Part shown: piece after piece, positions 1-10,794 of the stretch | How the letters are laid out: the number at the start of each line of letters is the position of its first letter | Numbering within the stretch: the first letter of the stretch is position 1 | NCBI GenBank assembly: GCA_018873245.2 | Contig: JAEMBT020000007.1 | Location: forward strand, 4,275,129-4,339,128 | Origin: Archegozetes longisetosus | Taxonomy: Eukaryota; Arthropoda; Arachnida; Sarcoptiformes; Trhypochthoniidae | Reading direction: 5' to 3' | Length of the DNA stretch: 64,000 nt | The notes under the pieces: generated by a model | The model's database searches: none | What the model was told of the DNA's origin: nothing | The model's input: only the letters and a program-made list of their open reading frames with translations | Program-made: the position numbers and the translations under genes

Positions 1-195
1 TTTAAAATACTACTCATGAGTGGAAAAAATATTAATATATCAATAGTTTCTAGATATTTTGGTAAAAAGCATTTTTAAATTTGACATAAAGTTCAAAAAC
101 TTGAAACTTATTTAAAAGTAATTTTTACCAAATATTAAAATTAATAACTTCTTTATCTTTCAGTCTAGGATTTTTCAATATACTTAATCAATGAC

Positions 196-688
196 CTGAT
201 CCTCCAGGTGGTAATCGATCATCATTTATATAAAACAATTGATTACAAGATATTAAGTCAATCCATGGAATGCCAGCGCTGACCACTGCAGGAGTTGTAA
301 CAAAACTATCAGTTACAATAGCGTCTGGCTTTACTCTATTTAGAATATCCTTAATTAAAGGTTCAGAGGATTTCACATCGTAAGTCAAAGGTTCCCAGCC
401 CGGAGCTTCAAAGGCTCTAATTTTGTCAAAAGAAGATAACTTCAGAGAGTCTGCAAAATCACGCATAAATTCATTCCAAGCCTGATTAACATCATCTCCG
501 AGTTTGTGTTCCGCGATATAAATTTCTTCACCGAATCCATGACAGGATAGCTTTCCTTTCCAAATCTGATTGACAATAAATATACACTTATGTCCTCTTT
601 GATGAAGAACTTGCGCTAAGCCGATACATGCATTTACGTGACCAAAAGCGTCTAAAGGAACAAATGCTATTTTGAATGCTTTCTCCAT
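196..688 (-). CDS. UDP-glycosyltransferase, first exon only (gene leaves the window)
   Basis: N-terminal acceptor-binding half of a UDP-glycosyltransferase, an enzyme that moves a sugar from a UDP-sugar onto small lipophilic molecules (detoxification or conjugation). Translation from the ATG at 688 starts MEKAFKIAFVPLDAFGHVNA and contains the GHxxACIGLAxVLxxRGH pattern, PDAIVTDSF and a terminal LPPGGSG, all typical of the bacterial-like UGTs of spider mites. There is no N-terminal signal peptide, unlike ordinary animal UGTs of the ER lumen. About 164 residues are present of the usual 430-450; the C-terminal UDP-sugar signature must lie to the left. The frame would stop at 188-190, but a possible donor (CAG|GTCATT) at 196/195 would end the exon first. 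That donor is weak, so a broken gene cannot be excluded. The family is established knowledge; the intron is inference. Confidence 0.85.
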
Positions 689-1189
689 TACTATTGAGGA
701 ACTCGCAACAGAGTGTAACGCATATCGTCATATATCTTTAGATAAATGCCTACTTGCTATCTAACTTCTAACACATGTATCCACTTATTCCAATCATACA
801 ATAAGCGTATATTTAATCTAAAAGTGTGAATCAATTCAACCTTGACTTAATATGATTTGATTTGATTTCCTCCAATCAAATTCAATGCTTTTTTCGCTTG
901 TCCTTCACTTTAAATATGTTTGTAAAACAAGACTTCTGATAAATTTGAGTGAAATGAAGAGTCACGTTTTAGTTTTTAAAACTATCTCCAGTATCAGTTT
1001 CCGTGATTTGAAAACAAATCATTTATAAAATAATATGATTGACACAGGATGTTTAGCTGAAGATGAATTATTAGCATCGCACAACCCAGTCCCAGTCAGA
1101 TAGAGATCTGAACTGAGATACAGGTTGACTCCAGTTATGAATACATTTTTATAAATATACTAATTACTAATTATCAACAGATTTTAAAA
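689..1189. other. UGT upstream flank, no gene seen
   Basis: AT-rich sequence between the UGT start and the repeat cluster. It should hold the UGT promoter, but I see no clear TATA box at a convincing distance and no coding segment on either strand. Confidence 0.5.
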
Positions 1190-3215
1190 ACAATAAAGAT
1201 TAATTTTGGCGTCAATCAACTCAAAACTGGAAATAACCTAATGCAAAAATGAAAAATTTCAATTTTTCCTCACTTTTAAATATTTTCTCTAAATTACATT
1301 CAAAAGGGAGGGGGAAACTTTGGCTTGTAGCTGGGCAGGACGATTGAGGTCGCCAATATACCCCCTTGAACGATTGCCGGCTTGAACGCCGAAGTCTGAT
1401 ACGCATAATGGGTTTTTACGTAGGCAGGAACGCCGAATATAGAGAAAAACCTGTTTTCAGATCCCATTTTTCTTCAATCCTTTGAAATAACCTGAATCTC
1501 ATTCAAAAGATTATCATTGATCAGAAAAGCCGTGGCTGTGCGTAGCTCGAGCTTTTCTCATTATTGTACGAGAAAGTGGTACATTTATTTTAACAATTTA
1601 ATTTAATACACTATAATTTATAAATATGCTCAGTTTAAACAGTTGTATTTTACTTATTGAAATAAAATTTTTAAACAGGTTGAAAAATGAGTAATTTATA
1701 ATAGAAGAAACAATTAAAACACGTTTGAGTCAAAACTTCGTGCAAATGAGATTAATTTACACGGCCGGCATGTGTATTTAAGCTTATCTCTCAATTTATT
1801 TTATTGTAAAATTATTGATATCCCTTTGGGATATAGCAATCAATGATTTCAGGGATTACTTAGATAGGAAATCAGTGTTAAGAAAATCAGGTGAAAACAG
1901 GTTTTTCTCTATATTCGGCGTTCCTGCCTACGTAAAAACCCATTATGCGTATCAGACTTCGGCGTTCAAGCCGCACTCCCCCTTGAACAGTCTCATAATG
2001 TGATAAAATATTAAATCTTAATTGTATATAGTTTAGGAATAAGAGGACCTATTGTTACATATTTTATAATGGAGTCTGTGGAGAAATCGAAGTTTTCAAA
2101 AGATGATTGACCTCCTTGTCCCCTGTGAACCGAATCAGATTTATACTATATTGAAGGGAAGGCTTGAATTCATTTTTGGGTAAAGATCGGAATAGGATTC
2201 TACCTCTGACCTATCGAACTGATCGAACAATTACTATTAAAAGTCCTATAGTAAATGTTAATAAACAATATAACTACATATAAATATTTTATATACATAC
2301 TTATTCGAAATTACATAATTTTTTGTTACAGTTTGTAAATAATTAAATATTTATGTAGTTATATTGTTTATTAACACTTACTATAGGATTTTTAGTAGTA
2401 ATTGTTCGATTAGTTCGATAGGTCAGAGGCAGAACCCTATTTCGATCTTTACCCAAAAAATGAATTCAAGCCTTCCCCTTCAATATAGTATAAGTCTAAT
2501 TCGGTTCGCAAGGAGACAAAGGGTCAAATCATCTTTTGAAAACTTCGATTTCTCCATAGACTTCATTATAAAAAATGTATCAATAGGTCCTCTTATTCCT
2601 AAACTATATACAATTAAGATTTAATATTTTATCACATTATGAGACTGTTCAAGGGGGTATATTGGCGACCTCAATCGTCCTGCCCAGCTATAAGCCAAAG
2701 TTTACCCTCCCTTTTGAATGTAAGGAATGTTCAAAAAGTAAAACAACTTTTTTATTTTATTTATAGAATGAAAACGAAAAGAGATTTCTAAGCGAAAATT
2801 TCAGGCATTAAACTACATATTTATAGCTATATTCTAGGCAACTTGAATGGTTCCATAACTCAGCATATCCAACAGATCTAAGCTTAACTCGAAGACGTTC
2901 CATAAGGTTTTTTCCAGACTTTTCAATTACTTTTTTGGATATACTCCGAACACCCCTTAATTTAAAGAAAATATTTAAGTGAGGAAAAATTGTAATTTTT
3001 CATTCTTGCATTAGGTTATGAGTTGATTAATGTCAAAATTAATCTTTACTGTTTTTATGAACTGATGATAATTAATAATTAGTATACTTATAAAGATTTA
3101 ATATTTTATCACACTAGACTACCCAAAGGGGGTATATCGGTGACCTCAAATCGCCCCGCCCACTTAAAAGTTAAAGTTTCTCCTTCCCCTTTTTAGCTCC
3201 ACTTTTAATATATTC
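1190..3215. repeat. Nested inverted-repeat cluster
   Basis: Three layers of inverted repetition are visible. (1) 1381-1459 is the reverse complement of 1892-1970, about 79 bp and nearly exact. (2) 1978-2290 pairs with 2345-2657, a palindrome of about 300 bp per arm around a spacer of about 55 bp. (3) 1190-1372 pairs with 2653-3075, whose right copy is interrupted by a 233-bp insertion. A further direct, more diverged copy of the motif AAGGGGGTATATTGGCGACC lies at 3095-3215. The pattern fits foldback or MITE-type elements inserted into one another. No transposase is recognisable, so the family is not named. Confidence 0.85.
2724..2956. mobile_element. Short TIR insertion inside a repeat arm
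   Basis: The homologous arm at 1190-1372 reads continuously through this site, so 233 bp were inserted here. The ends are GGAATGTTC and the inverted GGGGTGTTC, flanked by TAA on the left and TTAA on the right. It is probably a non-autonomous DNA transposon. A short stretch on the minus strand looks vaguely coding, but I cannot assign it. Confidence 0.6.
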
Positions 3216-4318
3216 AAACGTCCTCAGATTAATTTACAATACAACTATTTGATGTATTCAATATTTTTTATATTAATAATCGGATAAAGTTGATTTCAAA
3301 TAAATTTATGCTTCAATTGCAGTGTACACGTAGAAATGCCAAAAAATAATCTTAGTGATCATTTTAGTCATGTAATCAGTATTATTGAATGTAATATAAG
3401 TATGCTCAAGAGAGCAGTTAACTATACAATTGACTCATTAAAACAAAACAATAACTGTCAGTGTTAGGAAGTGTTCTCTATCGCATGTCTGTATTAGACT
3501 CAACAATAGTAATGACACTTAAAATATCTCAACTATTTGTTTGGCATTCCTTCACATAAAACTGATTCACTTAAATTAGAGGTCTGTCAATTTTTAGTGT
3601 TGAACACAGGAAAGTTCTGTGATATGGTGATTATTACTGCTACCTTCAATTACATCATAGTTTAAAATTGAATAAAAGCTTCGTTCATTCAGGCAAAGTA
3701 AATATCTCACAAAGTTGTTTGTGTAATCTCGATATTTCAATATTTATTGAAGTTCATTTTTAAAAACAGTTAATTGAGTTCTCATAATTCATTTTTTTCA
3801 TACAAAATATCAAATGCTTACAAAAATCGGTAAGTGTTCGCGTTGCAGTTCGTTTATATACTTATGGTTTGGCTATTAGGGAGATATATATTTGATTTGA
3901 AGGCGCGGCAATAATCATCTACACCTAATTCATTCTCCTAACCTAACCCAACTAACCTAACCTAAACTAAAGATATACTAAGAATGATACAGGTTTTGAT
4001 CTAAATTTAAGTATTTTAAACAACTTTCGCATAGTAAGACTTGTGTACAGAACACGATTCTTTATTACTTAAACTGTAAAATGTATTACACAAATAAAAC
4101 GAACCGCTTAGCTACCAACTACCACACAAACCTATAATAATTACTAAAAATGTGAGTATCTTATAAATAATTAGAAGTTTTATCCTAAATGTATCCCAAA
4201 CAAGAAGTTTAGTTTTAGAATATTATCAGGCGTGAAGTTCATTATGAGTATGGAATTAGTCTCAGTATTACATAATTTGATTGCACTAACAATTGGTGGA
4301 AATAATACTGTATACTAA
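3216..4318. other. Intergenic, downstream of the adiponectin-receptor gene
   Basis: AT-rich sequence with no ORF or RNA gene that I can support. It contains the 3' flank of the minus-strand receptor gene and a short telomere-like tract. Confidence 0.5.
3937..3970. repeat. Interstitial telomere-like (CCTAA)n tract
   Basis: An imperfect run of CCTAA/AACCT units. TTAGG is the common arthropod telomere repeat. Shorter degenerate versions occur near 12945-12970, 13070-13100 and 22874-22890, so these may be part of dispersed elements rather than old telomeres. Confidence 0.5.
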
Positions 4319-5293
4319 TCAACATAAAAATGTATTAGATCTATGAAAAGCTATGTCATTGATAGCTTTGTAGCAATAGTAACTTCCGCCGACAATAAAT
4401 ATATGAAACCACATATGAGAGTGAACTAAATCACATTTACCAATAAAATATCGTTCGGGAAATCTTGTGGCATAAAGTATAACACCGATTACATAACAAA
4501 GATTCATAACAATCAGATAGTTAATAGAAGTCGTAAATTGCATATTATTCACATAAAACCAACTTAGTTGGGGTACCACTGAAGTGAAACCAAATCCAAA
4601 GAAAACTATCGCACGAAATATTCTGCAGAAAGAATTGCTTCCATCGAACGTGGAAAGACAATTAATGAATAGACAAACGGCACAAAGAGAGATTGTGAGG
4701 AGGACGAAAGAAGTGAGCTTAGAGCTATCACAGTAGTATGTAAAATAAGTCAGTCCGATTATGTTGGCGAATATGTGAATCGAAACACCGAAGTAATCAA
4801 TTTTCGCTACAAATGAGGCAGTTTTTTCTGAATGACATAAGAAGGTGTGGAAAATTGTTGAGCCATAAAATGATAGAATAACTCCTGAGTATAGTAGTGT
4901 GAATATCACTCTATCCTGACTTGACTTTAAGTAATCTGGGAATTGTTTTAGTGATATATAGTTGAACAGTAAGGCTGCCAATAGATGTGTCCATATATTA
5001 GTTGTTTGATTGTGTAAACGAAATATTGACCAAAAACACTCTTTATATGAAGGTAGAGCTGGTCTGTACGAAGATCTTAAGTAATCGTTGTCCCTCATCC
5101 AATTTGGTAATTCTTCAAAACAAACTAGTTCCCAATTGTCAATTGAACCTTCATCTTTTGTCTCGGTCTGTAGCCCTTCCGCACAAACTTTGTCGTCACT
5201 TTTTTCATTGAAGCTCTTTCTGTAAACTATTTTATTATTGGAATTCTCATCCGAAATAAGTAGGAGATCATTGCCTGAGCCCATATTCATCAA
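4319..5293 (-). CDS. Adiponectin receptor-like protein (PAQR family)
   Basis: Seven-transmembrane receptor/hydrolase of the progestin-adipoQ receptor family, 324 residues in one uninterrupted frame. A hydrophilic N-terminus of about 55 residues is followed by the AdipoR signature: ELPNWMRDNDYL at 61-72, SIFRLHNQTTNIWTHLL at 89-105, and alternating hydrophobic segments to the C-terminus. The three zinc-binding histidines of human AdipoR1 have clear counterparts: H149 in IFHT, and H293 and H297 in HSHMWFH. The active-site metal is therefore probably kept. Family members act at the plasma membrane in lipid/ceramide and AMPK signalling. The start at 5293 is the first Met of the frame. Human genes have several introns, so the intronless form could reflect retrocopying, but the frame is intact. 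It is AdipoR-like rather than another PAQR class because of the WKVC..LPxWLxDNDxL-type entry segment. Confidence 0.92.
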   Translation of the reverse strand: MMNMGSGNDLLLISDENSNNKIVYRKSFNEKSDDKVCAEGLQTETKDEGSIDNWELVCFEELPNWMRDNDYLRSSYRPALPSYKECFWSIFRLHNQTTNIWTHLLAALLFNYISLKQFPDYLKSSQDRVIFTLLYSGVILSFYGSTIFHTFLCHSEKTASFVAKIDYFGVSIHIFANIIGLTYFTYYCDSSKLTSFVLLTISLCAVCLFINCLSTFDGSNSFCRIFRAIVFFGFGFTSVVPQLSWFYVNNMQFTTSINYLIVMNLCYVIGVILYATRFPERYFIGKCDLVHSHMWFHIFIVGGSYYCYKAINDIAFHRSNTFLC

Positions 5294-6999
5294 AAAATCA
5301 ATTAAGTGAGAACTTATTGTAGATACAAGCTACTCTGAAGGCAAATATTTATAATGTTATCGTAGTAATTTCATACTTGTATTTATGTAACAAGTTGATT
5401 CTCCAAACAATACTTCCTTCTAACGAAAAACTGACGTCAATGGTACGATGTTATCTCATAAAGCATTGCTAAAGCTTTCAAAGTCATGTTTTTTAGTTTC
5501 ACAACCAGTTTCTGCAGACCAATTATTAAGTATAAGCGCAGACATGCTTATTATCTTTCACCATGATGCCGAAATTCTGTCATAAACCCATTAACACGTT
5601 AAACGACATTCATAGCTAACAAAAATTTTGTTTCTGATCACATTCGATTCTAATAATAATTACTTTCACTTGTTATTAAGATGTGATAAAAGACAACATA
5701 AGAAAAAAAACTGCTATAAAACAGCCTGTCACATTAATCTGAAGCCCTTTACTGTAGAAAGGTTTGAGCTATGAATAACTGCAATTAAAATAAAGCTATG
5801 AAGTAATAAAACCTTGAATATGTTGGAAAAATGAATCTACTTATGCAATAATGAACCCAGCTAAAATTAACGATAAAAGCGACTTTTGTTACTAATTATA
5901 ACATCCTCATTCTTTTTCCTAATTAAATTTTTATAATTAGCCTCAACTGGGATTAGGTGTTGTGGCGTTTTTTCAAACTTTAATACTTGAAAAAATTTCG
6001 GGTGAAATCCCGTGAATCTATTTTTAGTTTGATCAGGTTCTTATTGAATTAGCCTAAAGGAACCAGTTTTACGTCAGCAGATTCTAAACTAACCAGTGTT
6101 CTCAAGGATAAATCTGAATTACTTATGAGCATTATCTTAAAGCTATTTCTCACTCTACTTTGAGTGAGATATGTCGTTGACTGTTTAATTTCAGCTAAAA
6201 CTTTTTAATTCTTAATTTGATCCCTTTTTGCCTGATACTATTTTGGTAAATTTGGAACCAATTTTGAAAATAGAGGATAACTGCTTAAAACGGGAAATTT
6301 AAACCATTCTATGGGGAATTTTGTTTTGATAAAGAGTAGAGCTATTTATATGATTAATTTCTCGATAAATAGATATCAGTCAGTTACGCATACAAAGCGA
6401 TAATTATTATCAAAATTAGACTTGAACTTCTTTCAAAGTGTAAAACATGAATAAGTTTTGATACAAAGAAAGTACTGAATTGAGAAGTTGACTGTTTAAA
6501 AGTTAAATTTTTACTTTATCTCTCATTGAATCCCATCTTCTGAAAGTACTTTTGAGCATCGTCTTCGAGGCTATTTTGTATTCTCTTCAATGAGATGTGT
6601 CGTTGACCTGGTTCAAGTTCGGTCAAAGTTGAATTAATTTTCTAAAAGCTTACGTCTTACATTTTTGATTAATTACTAGACTTGACTAAAAAAGATTGAA
6701 GGATAACTGAAGGATAGTAAAAACCGAAAAGTCCAAGATATTATTGGAAAGTTTCATATTAGATGTAAATAAAAATCTGATTTAAAGTTTTCACACGAAT
6801 TTTAGACGAATCATAATTTTATGCGCAAGATTTCTCTGTAAGTAGAAAATGATGAACGAAATAATAAAACAATGATAACGTGCAGTAAATGGTTGTTATC
6901 GTTTGATTAGATTAAATTAAGTACCAAGTTGAAGATTTTTGTGATACTATTGCTGATAATTGAGATTTGTTGTCGAAATTAGTCTAATTTGAATTCTGA
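5294..6999. other. Intergenic
   Basis: Upstream of the receptor gene. AT-rich, no coding or RNA feature recognised on either strand. It should hold the receptor's promoter, but no clear TATA box was identified. Confidence 0.5.
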
Positions 7000-9690
7000 A
7001 CAATGAAAAATAATAGAACACTTTCAAATAACTAAATCAATATTTCATAAAAACACTAATCTACATTATCACTAAACTATATCATTTGTTACTGAATCGA
7101 GTATTATAATAGTTGCAAAAGAGGATAAAGTTTATGAATTCATGAAAGAAAATTGCATTTCGAAAGGGAATAAAACATGATTGTCTTAGGGAATGACAAG
7201 GATGTCATTATGACAGAACCAGAATTAAATCAATATTTAAATGATTAATATATCAGTGATATCTGCTCTGGTGCTTATCATTCACTCGTATTAACAATTA
7301 ATGGTTGTGTCTATGTTTGGGGTTTGAACAATTAGGGGTAGATTGGGAATGTAACTCATAATCAATATTAATCTCTGCATTCGGAAGGATTCAATGGTGA
7401 GAAAGTTAAAGCTATTGCATGTGGTTATTGGCATTCAGTGGCTTCGACAGAAAAAGGTCAGATCATGGCGTGTGGTTTGGAAGCATTCATAGAATAGAGT
7501 CATACAGTTATCGATATAAATTGTTTGAATTTGCCCAAACTTATCAGAATGAATGTAGTCATTTATAAAATAAATGTGATGAACATCACAGTCTTTTATG
7601 TTGTGATAACCATATTTATGTTCTTGATACAGAAGAGGCTCGATATTCTGAAACAGCTTACTTTGAAATACCGCCTATTTTGAAACTCAAAAGGTGCAGT
7701 CATTTCTCTTACAGAAATAATTTTAAAAGTACAGTTCATTTTGAAACAGTTTACTTTGAAATACTCACAATTTTGAACGAATTTTTAGCATGACTGTATG
7801 GTACTATGTGCCTCTTTATTTTCAAGTACCTATCAAATAGTATCAAATATCAAAACACGTATCAAACCGCAGGAGTCAGTTTCTCAGAAATCAGTTTTAC
7901 AAAAGGGTATTTTAGCCAGTTAATTCAACCGAAGAGTTTAATTTCTCTGTTTTCCTATTCTTAATTTAGATTTTAGAAAATTCCATCTATTTTTCAAAGT
8001 TATTAGGAAGAACTCGAGTTCTAAGAATATGTGTTTCGAGCACACACTTCATCAGTAGGTAAAAAATATATCATTATCGATGTAATAAATTCTGAAAGTT
8101 TTTGAAACGATATACTGTAGACAAAATAGTAAATGTAAAAACTAAAAATCTTATTCACCTATTCAAAAAGTATGATTAAATATTTTTCATAACTCTACTA
8201 ATAAGTTAAAAGCTATATTCTTCAAATTCCAAAATTGAGTTCAAATATTAATGAAAATGAATCTAGAAAATCTAGTATTTAATCAAATATTTTAGTCTTG
8301 TTTTCTATCGACTATTGGTGCTTAAGCCTTTATATAAATCTGTTGGTTGTTATCAAATTTTTTATTTTGCTTTGATTAGTATGAATCAACGAACGAGCCC
8401 TAAGGATTAGGGACTAGAAAATCAGTTGTAAAATTGATTTTAACCTATTTCAGCTTAAAATCACTTTTACGAAAAGGACATCTAACCCATCAAACTCTTA
8501 TGCATTAAAAGATTATTATCAGATACAGCATTTCTAAACACAATGAAATTTTGTTTGTTTAATTGTTTAGCGCATTAAATAGTTTTATTTAATTGAGATC
8601 TTTTAATATTATTAAATAAAAGACTGAACTTTGAGCGAGCTGACTACTTTATACTTTTTCCAAAATATCAGGTATTTTGAAAACTTGCTATCTTGAACAA
8701 ATTATTTCGTAGAAGCGATTTCAAAATAACGAGGTTCCACTGCAGTAATAAATACGAGCAATTAGAACCAGCAGCTGAGGCAATACGTCAAACTTTTACT
8801 GTGGAATTGATTCATTTAAATAAATTCATTACATTATTGTAGGAACGCTTCAGTCGCCCACACGCGCAACGGTTCGTATTATGTTTAGAGTGATTTTGGT
8901 CAAAGAGTGATGAGGCGTCCAAAAGTAACTGATATCAAATCATTTGACGATATATTTGAAAATTATTTTCAAATAAATTATAAACCAATTCAAAGTTTGA
9001 TTATCCAATTTAGTGAAGATTTCACGTGAAACGATTTCTATGAAAGCGAATTTCAACAAATCAAGAAAGTAGAGACAAGTCATAGATGAGTCTTTAGAGT
9101 AAGAGATGGTTGGCTTAATAGGTATATCGCTATAAAGAATAGAAGATTCATAGGCAAAGAGCAAGATTTTTAAAGAATTAGAAACTTTTATTATAACTAG
9201 ACTCGATAACCAGAGAACTGTAAAATGTATTGACGTGTGGCTTGAAAATAGTTTTAGCCAAAATAAACTCAATAGCCCAATAATTTATGTGTAAATGAAT
9301 CGTGTGATAGAACTGTAAGAGAAATTGAAGATATAGAAAATGATTCAATTTGAATGGTACTGATCCCTTCACTTCATTGAGTTATTATATCGTAAGTCAA
9401 TTATTCATCGAGACGCTAAAAGCGTTAGTTACTTATATAAACAGAGTTCTCCGATAATTCATAGACTTATAACCATACAATTCTTTGTCAAAAATTGATG
9501 AAAAAAACTTTTTTTAGTGTTAATACGGCAGACTTTAGTAGCTATTCATAGATTTGCTTAACAATATCGTACGAAAAATAGAGGATACGTGAGATATTTG
9601 GCACCAGAAGTACTCAGTGGTAGAAAATGTGACACAAAGCAGATATTTATAGCTTAGGAATTGTGCAGCAATTATTCAATATTCATATAA
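7000..9690 (+). pseudogene. Decayed RCC1-repeat plus protein-kinase gene
   Basis: Reading all three plus frames recovers a broken gene. From about 7085 to 7629 there are RCC1 propeller pieces (ISDICSGAYHSLVLT, then CVYVWG, then KAIACGYWHS) interrupted by several stop codons. RCC1-like sequence resumes at 8746 (NKYEQLE, then NGSYYV near 8870). Next comes a kinase-like segment: FRVRDGWLNRYIAIKN near 9090-9145, the catalytic-loop remnant SIIHRDAK near 9400, then YVRYLAPEVLSGRKCDT near 9590-9640, equivalent to the APE segment. Frames shift repeatedly, and the catalytic HRD is followed by A instead of L. The kinase part resembles the eIF2-alpha-kinase-like group loosely. A transposon splits it at 7630-8745. 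An intact relative probably exists elsewhere in the genome. A multi-exon gene was considered, but the stops lie inside conserved blocks. Confidence 0.75.
7630..8745. mobile_element. TIR element (pogo-like ends) inserted in the RCC1-kinase pseudogene
   Basis: The left end reads CAGAAGAGGCTCGATATTCT and the inverted right end CAGTGGAACCTCGTTATTTT, followed on both sides by TGAAA. TA flanks the insert at 7628-7629 and 8746-8747. Removing 7630-8745 plus one TA restores an uninterrupted reading frame across the join (VLDNKYEQLE), which places the boundaries precisely. The element is about 1.1 kb. AAACAGYTTACTTTGAAATA occurs near the left end and again about 100 bp further in. No transposase is recognisable, so it is a non-autonomous or decayed member. 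Confidence 0.75.
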
Positions 9691-10449
9691 ATAAGTGTAA
9701 AGTAAGAAATTTAGAAAATTCTAAACTATCTAATAGTAGAAATATTTGAAACTTTAAAACATGTTTCGAAAATGTGAATTATTCGTCTCTTTTGATGTCA
9801 AAGTATGTGATTTATGCGATATAGTGACTCAAAGATGCGACAGCGAAAGACTCGACTGCGAGTAGATACTTCTTTAAAACATTTATGAACTTTAAATAAA
9901 AATGAATTCGAAGCCCGTAGTAAAACCGATAAAATAATGAGTCCTGGTGTAAATGATAATTTACATGTCTACTCTATAATTGATCGCAAGTTTGGTAACT
10001 TTGATAATAGATGAACATAAAAAGTTGATGAATCAATCAAAAAATTAGAAAAACTATTGACTCGATATAAAATTGTTTTAAGACTTGCTTTAAAATACCA
10101 ACAATTATGACCAAGAGTGAGCTTAAATTTAAGGACATTCTTTTATTTAAATCAATCCATATTATTCACAAAATATTAAACTGATCACAAACTTCAGCTC
10201 AACAACTAATGACTACAATCCTTATGTTTAATATTTCACAGAATTCTATCACTGATTGTAATAAAAATGCGTTGGGCGTTAATTATGAAAAGAGATAACT
10301 TAGAAGCATTTTATCCCTTTGTCAATGGGAGTAGCTTAAGACCCAAACAATAAATCAAACAAACTTAGTAAATCAATTGAAAAAGTTTTTAAATCAATTG
10401 AAAAAGTTTTTAAATCAATTTATAAGTCAATTATTTAAAAAATCACAAA
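9691..10449. other. Intergenic, upstream of the first PPxY/Cys-rich gene
   Basis: No coding segment recognised. The tail of the kinase pseudogene may extend some way into it. A short tandem repeat sits directly before the next gene. Confidence 0.45.
10370..10420. repeat. 21-bp tandem repeat, about 2.5 copies
   Basis: Unit AAATCAATTGAAAAAGTTTTT. It lies 30-80 bp before the start codon of the gene at 10450, so within its 5' leader or promoter. Confidence 0.85.
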
Positions 10450-10794
10450 ATGAATGACGGCGAAAGGACACCATTGATTTTTGATTGTCCACCAACTTAT
10501 GGAGAAGCTGTAGCTCCTTCCTATAGCGAAGCCATTGCTATGAAACCAATCAATTCAGACGCAATCAGTGAACAGCCAAGCCACAGGTTAGAACAGCATC
10601 CGTCTGAATCAGTTGTCGACTTAATTTACTCACAAGAAAATACACGTTTACCTAATCATCAAGCTATTATTATCGAAGGACGTAACGATTGTCATGATAT
10701 AAACCGCGATGATTGTGATTATTGTCTTGGATGGTGTGAATTGTTTGGTTATTGCTGTTTGTGCTTTTTAGAAGTACTTCAAGCATTGGGATAA
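10450..10794 (+). CDS. PPxY / cysteine-rich tail protein, paralog 1
   Basis: Single-exon protein of 114 residues; I do not recognise a named family. The N-terminus carries the PY motif PPTYGEA at 14-20, followed by a second copy lacking the first Pro (APSYSEA, 22-28). WW domains, for example those of NEDD4-type ubiquitin ligases, bind such motifs. The middle has VVDLIYSQE and QAIIIE, shared almost position for position with the gene at 12242. The C-terminus is short, hydrophobic and cysteine-rich (YCLGWCELFGYCCLCFLEVL), suggesting membrane association or palmitoylation. There is no signal peptide. The layout of an N-terminal PY motif plus a Cys-rich membrane tail resembles LITAF, BRI3 or CYSTM proteins, but the CxxC/HxCxxC zinc knuckle of LITAF is absent. 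First of three tandem paralogs (10.4, 12.2 and 15.7 kb, all plus strand). Confidence 0.75.
   Translation: MNDGERTPLIFDCPPTYGEAVAPSYSEAIAMKPINSDAISEQPSHRLEQHPSESVVDLIYSQENTRLPNHQAIIIEGRNDCHDINRDDCDYCLGWCELFGYCCLCFLEVLQALG

Noticed and set aside
5975..6015. TTTCGGGTGAAATCCCG, reminiscent of a tRNA T-arm
   Set aside because: No acceptor stem, D-arm or anticodon arm can be placed around it.
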